NCBI GenBank assembly: GCA_025360265.1
Contig: JANYCP010000109.1
Location: 1 to 9,753, forward strand
Source: Gemmatimonadota bacterium
GTDB taxonomy: Bacteria > Gemmatimonadota > Gemmatimonadetes > Gemmatimonadales > GWC2-71-9
Length of the DNA stretch: 9,753 bases
Direction of reading: 5' to 3'
The notes beneath the pieces were generated by a model, which saw only the letters and a program-made list of their open reading frames with translations, had not been told where the DNA came from and ran no database searches. Both the position numbers and the translations under genes were made by a program. Shown in pieces: positions 1 through 5,735 of this stretch. The first letter of the stretch is position 1. Each line of letters starts with the position of its first letter.

Positions 1-1
1 G

Positions 2-664
2 TTCGAACGCGGCCTCGCCGAAATGAACAAGGGGCTGGCGCTCAACCCGGGTTCACCGGACGCGCTGTTCATGCTGGCGGGCTTTTCGCTCCTCTCCGGC
101 AACACCACGCGGGCACTCAGGATCAGCGACTCGCTCACGCAGGTCGATCCGCTTTCCCCGCTCGGACCACACGCCCGCGCGGAGGCGCTGCTCTGGGCGG
201 GCCGGTGGGACGAGGCGTTGCGGCAGAAGCTCGCTGCCAAGCGCGTCGATCCAACCATTACCCTTGTCGACGTGGCGGACGCGACGGCATTGCGGGAGGT
301 TGGCCGACTCGACGAATCGCTTGCCGCGTACCTCGATTTCCGGAAGATCGCCGATGTGCCGTCGTTCGGCTTGCCCACGACGTACGAGCGGATGGGCCGG
401 CACAACGACGCGGTGCGGGAGATTCAGGCGATGGAAGCACGATTCAGGAAGGAATGGATCGACCCGGACTTCATCGCGCTGGCGTACGCCGGCATCGGTG
501 ACAAAAACAATGCCATGAAATGGCTGGAGAAGGCGTTCGAGATGAAGACCTACTTCGTCAGGCTCCTGCTCAACTGGGATTCGCCCTGGCTGCACAACAT
601 GAAGGATGACCCACGCTTCATCGCCCTCCAGAAGAAGGTGCTGGCTACCAAGTTCACGGAGTAA
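2..664 (+). CDS. TPR-repeat protein, C-terminal part (left-truncated)
   Basis: The reading frame is open from base 2, before the first ATG at 23, so this is the tail of a longer protein whose start lies outside the window; about 220 residues are visible. The tail is built of helical TPR-like units: segments ending in ALNPGSPDALF, QVDPLSPLG and KRVDPT show the usual spacing of a helix pair followed by an [L/V]-[N/D]-P turn, and later units (GRLDESLAAY, GRHNDAVREI, GDKNNAMKWLEKAFE) keep the Gly-x-x-x-x-Ala pattern. The end, with DDPRFIALQKKV, resembles the C-termini of large bacterial signalling proteins that carry a Ser/Thr kinase, winged-helix or cyclase domain in front of TPRs. That N-terminal domain is an inference and cannot be seen here. 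The role is probably protein-protein interaction. Its stop lies 6 bases before the aldo/keto reductase start. Confidence 0.85.
   Translation, partial: FERGLAEMNKGLALNPGSPDALFMLAGFSLLSGNTTRALRISDSLTQVDPLSPLGPHARAEALLWAGRWDEALRQKLAAKRVDPTITLVDVADATALREVGRLDESLAAYLDFRKIADVPSFGLPTTYERMGRHNDAVREIQAMEARFRKEWIDPDFIALAYAGIGDKNNAMKWLEKAFEMKTYFVRLLLNWDSPWLHNMKDDPRFIALQKKVLATKFTE
658..661 (+). promoter_or_regulatory. Ribosome binding site of the aldo/keto reductase
   Basis: GGAG lies 9 bases before the ATG at 671 and overlaps the last sense codon of the TPR gene, whose TAA is at 662-664. This supports the 671 start and suggests that the two genes are translated from one message. Confidence 0.6.
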
Positions 665-670
665 GCTGAG

Positions 671-1660
671 ATGCAGAAGCGCACACTTGGTAGTTCCGGT
701 CTCGAAGTCTCTGCCTTGGGCCTCGGCTGCATGGGGATGAGTCACGGCTACGGCAAACCCGGCGACAAGACGGAGATGATTTCGATGCTGCGCTCGGCTG
801 TGGAGCGCGGCATCACGCTCTTCGACACAGCAGAGATCTACGGACCGTACACCAACGAAGCGCTGGTGGGCGAGGCACTCGCTCCGCTGCGCGACCAGGT
901 GGTGATTGCCACCAAGTTCGGCTTCCGGCTCGGCCCCGATGGTGCGCAGAATGGCGTGGATAGTTCCCCGAACCGCATCAGGGAAGCGGTCGACGGATCG
1001 CTGAAGCGGTTGAGGGTCGAAACGATCGACTTGTTGTACCAGCATCGCGTCGATCCGGATGTGCCGATCGAGGACGTTGCCGGTACCGTGAAGGAACTGA
1101 TCGCGGCAGGGAAGGTGAAGTATTTCGGCCTGTCAGAGGCTGGGGCACAGACCATTCGCCGCGCGCATGTGGTGCAGCCCGTCACGGCGTTGCAGAGCGA
1201 ATACTCGCTCTGGTGGCGTCGCCCCGAGCAGGAGATTCTCCCGCTGCTCGAAGAACTCGGCATCGGGTTTGTGCCGTTCTCCCCGTTGGGCCGTGGATTC
1301 CTGACCGGCAAGATCGAAGCGAATACAAGGTTCGATAAATCGGATTTTCGTTTCGGGTTGCCGCGCTTCGCGCCCGAGGCAGTCAAGGCGAATCAGGCGC
1401 TGATCGACCTGCTTCGTGTCATTGGCGAGAAACACAACGCTACGCCGGCGCAGATTGCGCTGGCATGGCTTGTGTCGCAGCGACCGTGGATCGTGCCGAT
1501 TCCCGGCACGACCAAGTTGTCACGGCTCGATGAGAACATCGGCGCCCTATCTCTGGCACTCACGTCGGCCGACCTGCGCGAGATCGAGGGCGCGACCGCC
1601 GCGATCACGCTGCAGGGTGAGCGCTACCCCGAGAAGATGGAGCGGATGACGGGGCTTTGA
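671..1660 (+). CDS. Aldo/keto reductase (AKR13-like)
   Basis: A complete 329-residue NADP-dependent oxidoreductase of the aldo/keto reductase superfamily, a (beta/alpha)8 barrel expected in the cytoplasm, reducing aldehydes or ketones to alcohols. The N-terminus (RTLGSSGLEVSALGLGCMGM) is typical of the AKR13/YakC-type group. The catalytic tetrad is visible as Asp52, Tyr57 (FDTAEIYGPY), Lys82 (ATKFGF) and His125 (LYQHRVD). The SPLGRGFLTG loop near 204-213 and the C-terminal PIPGTTKLSRLDENIGAL stretch are the usual cofactor phosphate-binding elements. Length is normal for the family. A GGAG 9 bases upstream fixes the start. It follows the TPR gene by 6 bases. The physiological substrate cannot be deduced; members of this group are often broad-range. 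Its stop is 1 base from the stop of the convergent minus-strand gene. Confidence 0.95.
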   Translation: MQKRTLGSSGLEVSALGLGCMGMSHGYGKPGDKTEMISMLRSAVERGITLFDTAEIYGPYTNEALVGEALAPLRDQVVIATKFGFRLGPDGAQNGVDSSPNRIREAVDGSLKRLRVETIDLLYQHRVDPDVPIEDVAGTVKELIAAGKVKYFGLSEAGAQTIRRAHVVQPVTALQSEYSLWWRRPEQEILPLLEELGIGFVPFSPLGRGFLTGKIEANTRFDKSDFRFGLPRFAPEAVKANQALIDLLRVIGEKHNATPAQIALAWLVSQRPWIVPIPGTTKLSRLDENIGALSLALTSADLREIEGATAAITLQGERYPEKMERMTGL

Positions 1661-1661
1661 G

Positions 1662-2300
1662 CTATTGGTTATGAGGCGCCGCCGCGCCGCGTGCGAGCGC
1701 CATGTGATGCGCGGCGTGATGGTCACCCTCGGTCAGCAGGCCGGCGAATCCGAGTCCCCGAATCCGAGCCACCATGCTGGTGTCCGATGGATTCCTGGCG
1801 GTCACAGTGAATCGCAGTCCGCCCGGAACTGGTGCCGTCATGGCATGGTAGTCGGTCGACTTGTCGAGCATCATCGAATGATTGGCAAGCATCCGCGAAA
1901 TTGCGCCTGCCGTCCTCCCGGTTCCGGTGACCGTGGCCTCCATGCCTCCGGCGACGTTCCGCTGACGAACTGTCGCGTGCATGACGACATCATCCATGTC
2001 GATCAGGTGTTGTCGCAACGCTTCGATGTTGACCTTTGACCAATCGGTTGCTGGGTCGGCTTCCAGCATCCGCACGATCTCGCTGATCGATCCGTAAGCC
2101 GCCTGTGCCGGCAACTTCGGCAGGGGGGCGCACCCCGCCATCATCGCGGCATGGTCCATGGTCGTGTGGTCGGTGACTGACGTCATTGCGGCGCAATCGG
2201 CGGCATTGTGCGCGGCAGCGGGTGTTCCCTGTGCAAGCAGGACTGTCGGCAGACACAACGCGGCGAATACTGCGGCGGGTACTCGTGGGATGGCGAACAT
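1662..2300 (-). CDS. Exported His/Met-rich protein of unknown function
   Basis: A 212-residue protein. The start at 2300 was chosen over a longer TTG-initiated version (2357) because GAAGGAG sits 6 bases upstream and the protein then opens with a signal peptide: MFAIPR, a hydrophobic core to about residue 23, then AQG as a likely cleavage site. After it comes a His/Met/Cys-rich stretch (residues 36-57, with DHTTMDH and AAMMAGC). A conserved-looking core follows (DWSKVNIEALRQHLIDMDDV, 86-105), and near the end GDHHAAHHMALARG (192-205). I recall similar exported proteins in other bacteria, but none with a known function. The clusters of His and Met in an exported protein suggest metal (perhaps copper) binding; this is inference. 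It lies downstream of a Crp/Fnr regulator gene, with an FNR-like palindrome 58 bases before its ATG, so it may be that regulator's target. Confidence 0.82.
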   Translation of the reverse strand: MFAIPRVPAAVFAALCLPTVLLAQGTPAAAHNAADCAAMTSVTDHTTMDHAAMMAGCAPLPKLPAQAAYGSISEIVRMLEADPATDWSKVNIEALRQHLIDMDDVVMHATVRQRNVAGGMEATVTGTGRTAGAISRMLANHSMMLDKSTDYHAMTAPVPGGLRFTVTARNPSDTSMVARIRGLGFAGLLTEGDHHAAHHMALARGAAAPHNQ

Positions 2301-2306
2301 GCATTG

Positions 2307-2313
2307 CTCCTTC
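2307..2313 (-). promoter_or_regulatory. Ribosome binding site deciding the start of the His/Met-rich gene
   Basis: On the minus strand this reads GAAGGAG, 6 bases before the ATG at 2300. It is a strong Shine-Dalgarno match and rules in favour of the shorter, signal-peptide-bearing protein over the TTG start at 2357. Confidence 0.7.
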
Positions 2314-2357
2314 AAGTGGTTGCCGAGAAGAGTCGCGTCGCCTGTCACCAGCGGCAA

Positions 2358-2369
2358 TGACTTAAGTCA
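2358..2369. promoter_or_regulatory. Perfect 12-bp palindrome, candidate Crp/Fnr-family operator
   Basis: TGACTTAAGTCA is a perfect 12-bp palindrome in the 76-bp gap between the Crp/Fnr regulator gene and the His/Met-rich gene. With its flanks it reads aTGAC-TTAA-GTCAc, matching four of five bases in each half of the TTGAC-N4-GTCAA pattern known for DNR/NnrR-type members, and the TGA...TCA core of FNR sites. Its centre (2363.5) is about 63 bases before the ATG at 2300. If it acted as a class II activator site, transcription would start near 2322, leaving a leader of about 22 bases. No convincing -10 element was seen there, so repression or another arrangement remains possible. Confidence 0.55.
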
Positions 2370-2376
2370 CAGGACT

Positions 2377-3045
2377 TCAGGCACGATGGGATTTCGCAGA
2401 CGGCGCCACGGTTTTGAATCGGTATCGGCCACCGCCCGCCGATACGATCAAACCCTTTTGGCAGAGTGAGCGCAGCTCCCTGGAAACCACTTCTCTCACT
2501 GTACCAAGTTCTTCGGCGAGCGCTTGTTGGGTCATGCCGAGCGAAATGGTTCGGGATGCTCCGGCGACGGGGCGGGCAAGCAGAAACTCGATGAGCCGCG
2601 CCTGCACACTGCGCGATGACCGATCGTCGAGCCGCTCGACCAGTCCACGCGTCCGGAGGGCAAGGCGGCGGAGCAGCATCAGGCTCACCGCCTCGTTTTC
2701 TGCCATTGCGGCTCGCAAGGCCGGCAGCGTGAAAAGTGCACATCGCGTCGGCTCGGCGGCGATCGCTGTTGCCGGGTATGTGCCGCCAGCGAACAGCGGG
2801 ACTTCACCCAGCGTCCCGCCGGGGAGTTCGGTGTGAATAACGTGCTGTCTCGGGCCTCGACCCCGAACGACGCGCACCTTGCCGTGCAATATGACATACC
2901 AGCCGCGCGGAACGCTGCCCGCCAGGAAGAGCACTGCGTTCGTATCGTACGTGATGTCGAGCGCATGACCAGCAAGGGTGGTGACCACATCGCGCGGCAG
3001 ATCCTCGAACGGACTCAAGCGAACCAAAGCGTCGACGGGAATCAC
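2377..3045 (-). CDS. Crp/Fnr-family transcription regulator
   Basis: A 222-residue regulator of normal family length. Residues about 10-120 form the cyclic-nucleotide-binding-type beta-roll (GWYVILHGKVRVVR, then GGTLGEVPLFAGG, the usual G-E-x-x-L-F turn). A long dimerisation helix follows (about 112-140), then a winged helix-turn-helix (about 145-210) with MTQQALAEELGTVREVVSRE at 171-190. In the recognition helix the pattern Glu185-x-x-Ser188-Arg189 matches FNR rather than the R-E-T-x-G-R of CRP, implying a TTGA/TGAC half-site. There is no N-terminal cysteine cluster, so an iron-sulfur oxygen sensor like FNR is unlikely; a heme or nitric-oxide sensor (DNR-like) or a ligand-free form is possible. 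The start is GTG with GGAGGG just upstream. It lies 28 bases after the Asp-box gene and was probably co-transcribed with it. Confidence 0.93.
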   Translation of the reverse strand: MIPVDALVRLSPFEDLPRDVVTTLAGHALDITYDTNAVLFLAGSVPRGWYVILHGKVRVVRGRGPRQHVIHTELPGGTLGEVPLFAGGTYPATAIAAEPTRCALFTLPALRAAMAENEAVSLMLLRRLALRTRGLVERLDDRSSRSVQARLIEFLLARPVAGASRTISLGMTQQALAEELGTVREVVSRELRSLCQKGLIVSAGGGRYRFKTVAPSAKSHRA

Positions 3046-3050
3046 ATCAT

Positions 3051-3056
3051 CCCTCC
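3051..3056 (-). promoter_or_regulatory. Ribosome binding site for the GTG start of the Crp/Fnr gene
   Basis: On the minus strand GGAGGG is followed by ATGATGTGA. The regulator frame uses the GTG inside that string (3045-3043), about 6 bases from GGAGG. The two ATGs are out of frame and meet TGA at once (3044-3042). This decides the GTG start. Confidence 0.65.
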
Positions 3057-3073
3057 ACGGCGGTGTGTTCCGC

Positions 3074-4120
3074 CTACTCGATCCTCAACACGTGCACTTC
3101 GCCACCCTGATCCCAGGCCGTCACGGCATGGCCGTCTTGCAGTGCCAGCACCTGCGGCAAGCGTCCTTCGCCGATGAGCGACTCCGTGCCAGCCGGCGTC
3201 CGGAGGCGAATCTTGTCGCGATCCTGCCAGATCATCCAGGTGCCATTGGGCCCAATACTGAACATCGGCGATCGACCGGCAGCAATCGTTACCTCGGCTG
3301 CGCCAGGGCGGGCAGAGTACAACGTGTTCTCGCGTCGCCAGATGGTGTTGATCTCTCCCGTGGGCGAAACCTTCAGCGTTCCACCGTCCATTGGACAAGC
3401 GTCAATCTTCCAGGTGCCGCGGCCGAGCCGCTGCGGTGCGGTGAACGTCTGGCCGCGATCGGCGGATGTGGTCAGATACATGTCGCGCGATCCGTCGAGG
3501 TTGTTGCGAAACATGATCGCCACATAGTTGTTCGCCACCGCAACGCTTGGACGACAGCATTCGCATGCACTACCCAGAGCGGACGTGTTGACGCGAACGT
3601 TGGCCGTCCATCGTGCATCGCCAGTGGTCGTCGTGGTTTTCGAAAAGAAGATCTGGTTGTGTCCCTGGACGCGAACATCGAGCCAGGTGGCATAGAAGTG
3701 ATCGGCATCGTCGGCAGCGAGAGTGATCAATCCTTCCGGCGCCATCGCTGGCTTGTCGTTCAGTGTATTGGCGAGGCGCTTCCAGGTACCGGTTGCGTGG
3801 TTGAGTTCGAAGAGATGGATGTTGCCGGCCTTGTCGCCGGCGGCGATGAGTGTGCGGTTCTGCGACGATGCGATGACGGGGCCGCGGGTGTTGCCGAGGT
3901 GCATATCGGGAACAACGCCGACGATGGCAGGCTTCGCGAATGTCTTTCCCTGATCCATCGAGGTGACGGCAAAGACCGTGTCCCCGCGGCCGTAAATCAT
4001 TCGCACAGTTCCGTGGGTGTCGACAGCGAGTTGCGGCGACGAACCGGTCATCACTGGCGGAGTGCCCGCACCGGTGATTGTCAGAACCGCAAGAATCGCC
4101 TGCAGGATGTGGTGAAGCAT
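3074..4120 (-). CDS. Exported Asp-box (BNR/sialidase-fold) protein with CxCC motif
   Basis: A 348-residue protein with a probable N-terminal signal peptide (MLHHILQAILAVLTITGAG). The rest looks like a six-bladed sialidase-type beta-propeller. Two Asp-boxes (S-x-D-x-G-x-T-F) are clear: SMDQGKTF at 54-61 and SADRGQTF at 219-226, each preceded by a beta strand. A cysteine cluster, ACECCRPS (185-192), and DACPMDGG (240-247) give four cysteines, C186, C188, C189 and C242, that could form disulfides or bind metal. The Arg triad and catalytic Tyr of true sialidases were not identified, so an enzymatic sialidase role should not be assumed. Databases often label such proteins exo-alpha-sialidase. The gene starts 17 bases after the DUF1801 stop with only a weak ribosome binding site, and is followed 28 bases later by the Crp/Fnr gene. 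Confidence 0.82.
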   Translation of the reverse strand: MLHHILQAILAVLTITGAGTPPVMTGSSPQLAVDTHGTVRMIYGRGDTVFAVTSMDQGKTFAKPAIVGVVPDMHLGNTRGPVIASSQNRTLIAAGDKAGNIHLFELNHATGTWKRLANTLNDKPAMAPEGLITLAADDADHFYATWLDVRVQGHNQIFFSKTTTTTGDARWTANVRVNTSALGSACECCRPSVAVANNYVAIMFRNNLDGSRDMYLTTSADRGQTFTAPQRLGRGTWKIDACPMDGGTLKVSPTGEINTIWRRENTLYSARPGAAEVTIAAGRSPMFSIGPNGTWMIWQDRDKIRLRTPAGTESLIGEGRLPQVLALQDGHAVTAWDQGGEVHVLRIE

Positions 4121-4137
4121 CGCTCAAAGATACTCGG

Positions 4138-4536
4138 TCATTTCGACTTAGCCGAACTATTTAAGGCGACCGCCTGGCGCACGCGCGCCCTGAACGCGGC
4201 CTCATTGATTTCCACGCCCTCGGCGATGTCGATCGCTCGGCGGACATTGCCATCGAGACTCGAATTGAAGAGATGTTTCGGATCGTTCAGCGATGCACCC
4301 TTGGCGAACGTCAGCTTCACGACCTTCTTGTAAGACTCGCCGGTGCAGATGATGCCGTCGTGCTCCCACACCGGCGTGCCCATCCACTTCCATGCCTCGA
4401 CGACCTCTGGATCCGCCGCCTTGATGAGCTTGCGCATTCTGTTGAGGGTTTTCCCGCGCCAGTCGCCGAGCTCGGTGATTTTTTCCGAGATAAGCTTTGA
4501 TGCAGACTTACCTTCCTTTGCGGCCGACTTTTTCAT
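4138..4536 (-). CDS. DUF1801 protein
   Basis: A 132-residue cytoplasmic protein of the DUF1801 (YdhG-like) family, which has a small alpha/beta fold and has been proposed to relate to iron handling; the biochemical role is not established. The family signature is the Trp-Gly-Thr-Pro stretch (EAWKWMGTPVWEHDGIIC, 47-64), followed by YKKVVKLTFAKGASL (69-83), and a C-terminal helix. The N-terminus is Lys/Ser-rich (MKKSAAKEGKSASK). The open frame continues upstream to 4836, but that part lies opposite the divergent YdhG-like gene. The ATG at 4536, with AGGA about 7 bases upstream, gives a protein of family length. It may be first in a minus-strand message with the Asp-box and Crp/Fnr genes. Confidence 0.88.
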   Translation of the reverse strand: MKKSAAKEGKSASKLISEKITELGDWRGKTLNRMRKLIKAADPEVVEAWKWMGTPVWEHDGIICTGESYKKVVKLTFAKGASLNDPKHLFNSSLDGNVRRAIDIAEGVEINEAAFRARVRQAVALNSSAKSK

Positions 4537-4584
4537 TCTCCCGTCCTGAGATTCGCAGAGAGATCCAAGATTGAGGAATGCACG

Positions 4585-4959
4585 ATGGCACGCAAGCGTC
4601 CGGCAACTGTCGCCGCATACCTCAAGGCTGCCCCGCCAGAGGGTCAGCCACATTTGCGCCGATTGTATGCGCTCCTCAAGAGCGTCGCGCCCGACGCAAA
4701 GGAGGCGATGAAGTGGGGCACGCCGTTTTTTGTAGAACCCCGTTTCCTGTTCGCGTTCTCGGCGCACAAGGCGCACTTGAATTTCGCGCCACTGGCTGCG
4801 GAGCTGGCACCGTTCAAAAAGGAACTGGAGACGCACAGGACGACAAAGGGTATGCTGCAGATCCCCTATGACAAGCCGCTACCCGAGGCTCTGATTCGCA
4901 AGATCGCAGCGTACCGGGTGCGCGAGGTGGCCATGCGTCAGGACGATGCCTTCTGGTGA
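4585..4959 (+). CDS. DUF1801 / YdhG-like protein
   Basis: A complete 124-residue cytoplasmic protein of the DUF1801 family, whose YdhG-type members have a frataxin-like fold and have been suggested to act as iron chaperones; this remains unproven for most. Signature parts are PHLRRLYALLKSVAPDAKEA (22-41), then KWGTPFFV (43-50), the strand FLFAFSAHKAHLNFAP (54-69), and TKGMLQIPYDKPLPEALIRK (87-106), the usual C-terminal block. GAGGA 7 bases before the ATG supports the start. It is transcribed away from the other DUF1801 gene, with only 48 bases between the two start codons, so their promoters must overlap. The pair shares the W-G-T-P core but is otherwise diverged. Confidence 0.92.
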   Translation: MARKRPATVAAYLKAAPPEGQPHLRRLYALLKSVAPDAKEAMKWGTPFFVEPRFLFAFSAHKAHLNFAPLAAELAPFKKELETHRTTKGMLQIPYDKPLPEALIRKIAAYRVREVAMRQDDAFW

Positions 4960-4972
4960 GCTACTTCCGCCC

Positions 4973-4990
4973 ATACCCAGCAGTGGGTAT
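4973..4990. promoter_or_regulatory. Inverted repeat / hairpin before the creatininase-led operon
   Basis: ATACCCA-GCAG-TGGGTAT is a perfect 7-bp inverted repeat with a 4-base loop, in the 65-bp gap between the YdhG-like stop and the creatininase-family start. No T-run follows on either strand, so it is not a standard intrinsic terminator. Placed 35-50 bases before the first gene of a catabolic operon, it could be a regulator-binding site or an RNA hairpin. A loose -10-like TATTCT overlaps its right arm (4988-4993) without a good -35. Confidence 0.4.
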
Positions 4991-5024
4991 TCTGGTGGAC
5001 CTCTGACCCCAATGAGACATTTCC

Positions 5025-5735
5025 GTGCGAATCAGCGACATGAACTGGATGCAGGTCGAGGCGTATCTCAAACGAGACGACCGCGCGGTCCTCCCCCTCG
5101 GCAGCACCGAGCAACACAGTTACCTCCGACTGACCGTTGATTGCATCCTTCCTGAACGCGTCGCTGCCGATGCCGCGGAGCCGCTCGGCATTCCGGTCTT
5201 TCCCGTGCTCTCCTACGGCGTCACTCCATACTTCCGGGAGTTCCCGGGCTCCATCTCGCTCCGCGTCCAGACCCATCTCGCCGTGGTGCGGGACATTCTC
5301 GACGGAATGGCGCACAGCGGCTTCCGGCGGATCATGATCTGCAACGGACACGGTGGCAACGGTGCGGTGCAGCAGTTCTCCCAGGAATGGGCTGCGGACC
5401 ATCCCGGCTGCAAGGTGCTCTTCCATAACTGGTGGAATGCGCCGAAAACCTGGGCCAAGGTACAAGCGATTGATCCGGTGGCATCGCACGGATCATGGAT
5501 GGAGAATTTTCCGTGGACGCGACTCCCCGGTGTTGAGGTGCCCAAGGCGCAGCGGCCCATGGTGAACATGGAAAAGGTCCGCATGCTCGATCCTGTGGCG
5601 ATGCGCACCTATATCCCTGACGGCAACTACGGCGGGCTGTACGAGCGGTCCGACACAGATCTGCTCGCCCTGTGGCAGGTTGCTGTCGAGGAAACGCGCG
5701 CCATGCTGGACGGCTCCTGGGGCGACGCATCGTAG
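5025..5735 (+). CDS. Creatininase-family amidohydrolase
   Basis: A 236-residue protein of the creatininase (creatinine amidohydrolase) family, metal-dependent hydrolases of cyclic and linear amides. The metal-binding motif PLGSTEQHSYLRLTVD (24-39) offers Glu29, His31 and Asp39. The NGHGGN motif is at 107-112 with His109. The later H-x4-E pair is His155 and Glu160 (SHGSWMEN), where many relatives read HAGExE, so one of the two usual glutamates is Trp here. True creatininase carries NGHYEN rather than NGHGGN, so creatinine is not the likely substrate. The GTG at 5025 is the first possible start after an in-frame stop; ATG at 5040 is an alternative, and neither has a strong ribosome binding site. 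It is the first gene of the catabolic-looking string that runs to the right edge. Confidence 0.9.
   Translation: MRISDMNWMQVEAYLKRDDRAVLPLGSTEQHSYLRLTVDCILPERVAADAAEPLGIPVFPVLSYGVTPYFREFPGSISLRVQTHLAVVRDILDGMAHSGFRRIMICNGHGGNGAVQQFSQEWAADHPGCKVLFHNWWNAPKTWAKVQAIDPVASHGSWMENFPWTRLPGVEVPKAQRPMVNMEKVRMLDPVAMRTYIPDGNYGGLYERSDTDLLALWQVAVEETRAMLDGSWGDAS

Noticed and set aside
53..1045. A 330-codon open frame on the minus strand
   Set aside because: It is opposite the TPR tail and the start of the aldo/keto reductase, both well supported. The composition is typical of a shadow frame.
2027..2042. Direct repeat TTGACC-TTTGACC resembling Fnr half-sites
   Set aside because: It is inside the coding region of the His/Met-rich gene, is a direct and not an inverted repeat, and encodes the conserved-looking WSKVN stretch, so coding constraint explains it.
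2301..2357. TTG start at 2357 for the His/Met-rich protein
   Set aside because: It would place 19 residues before the signal peptide. The ATG at 2300 has a strong GAAGGAG and gives a normal exported-protein N-terminus.
2978..4333. A 451-codon open frame on the plus strand
   Set aside because: It is antisense to the Asp-box protein, which has a signal peptide and two Asp-boxes in the other direction. No motif or ribosome binding site supports the plus-strand frame.
4537..4836. Upstream extension of the minus-strand DUF1801 frame by 100 codons
   Set aside because: The added part is antisense to the YdhG-like gene, is Arg/Cys/Leu-rich without family similarity, and the ATG at 4536 has its own ribosome binding site and yields the usual family length.
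4973..4990. The hairpin as an intrinsic terminator of the YdhG-like gene
   Set aside because: The stem is only 7 bp and is followed by TTCTGG, with no T-run on either strand.
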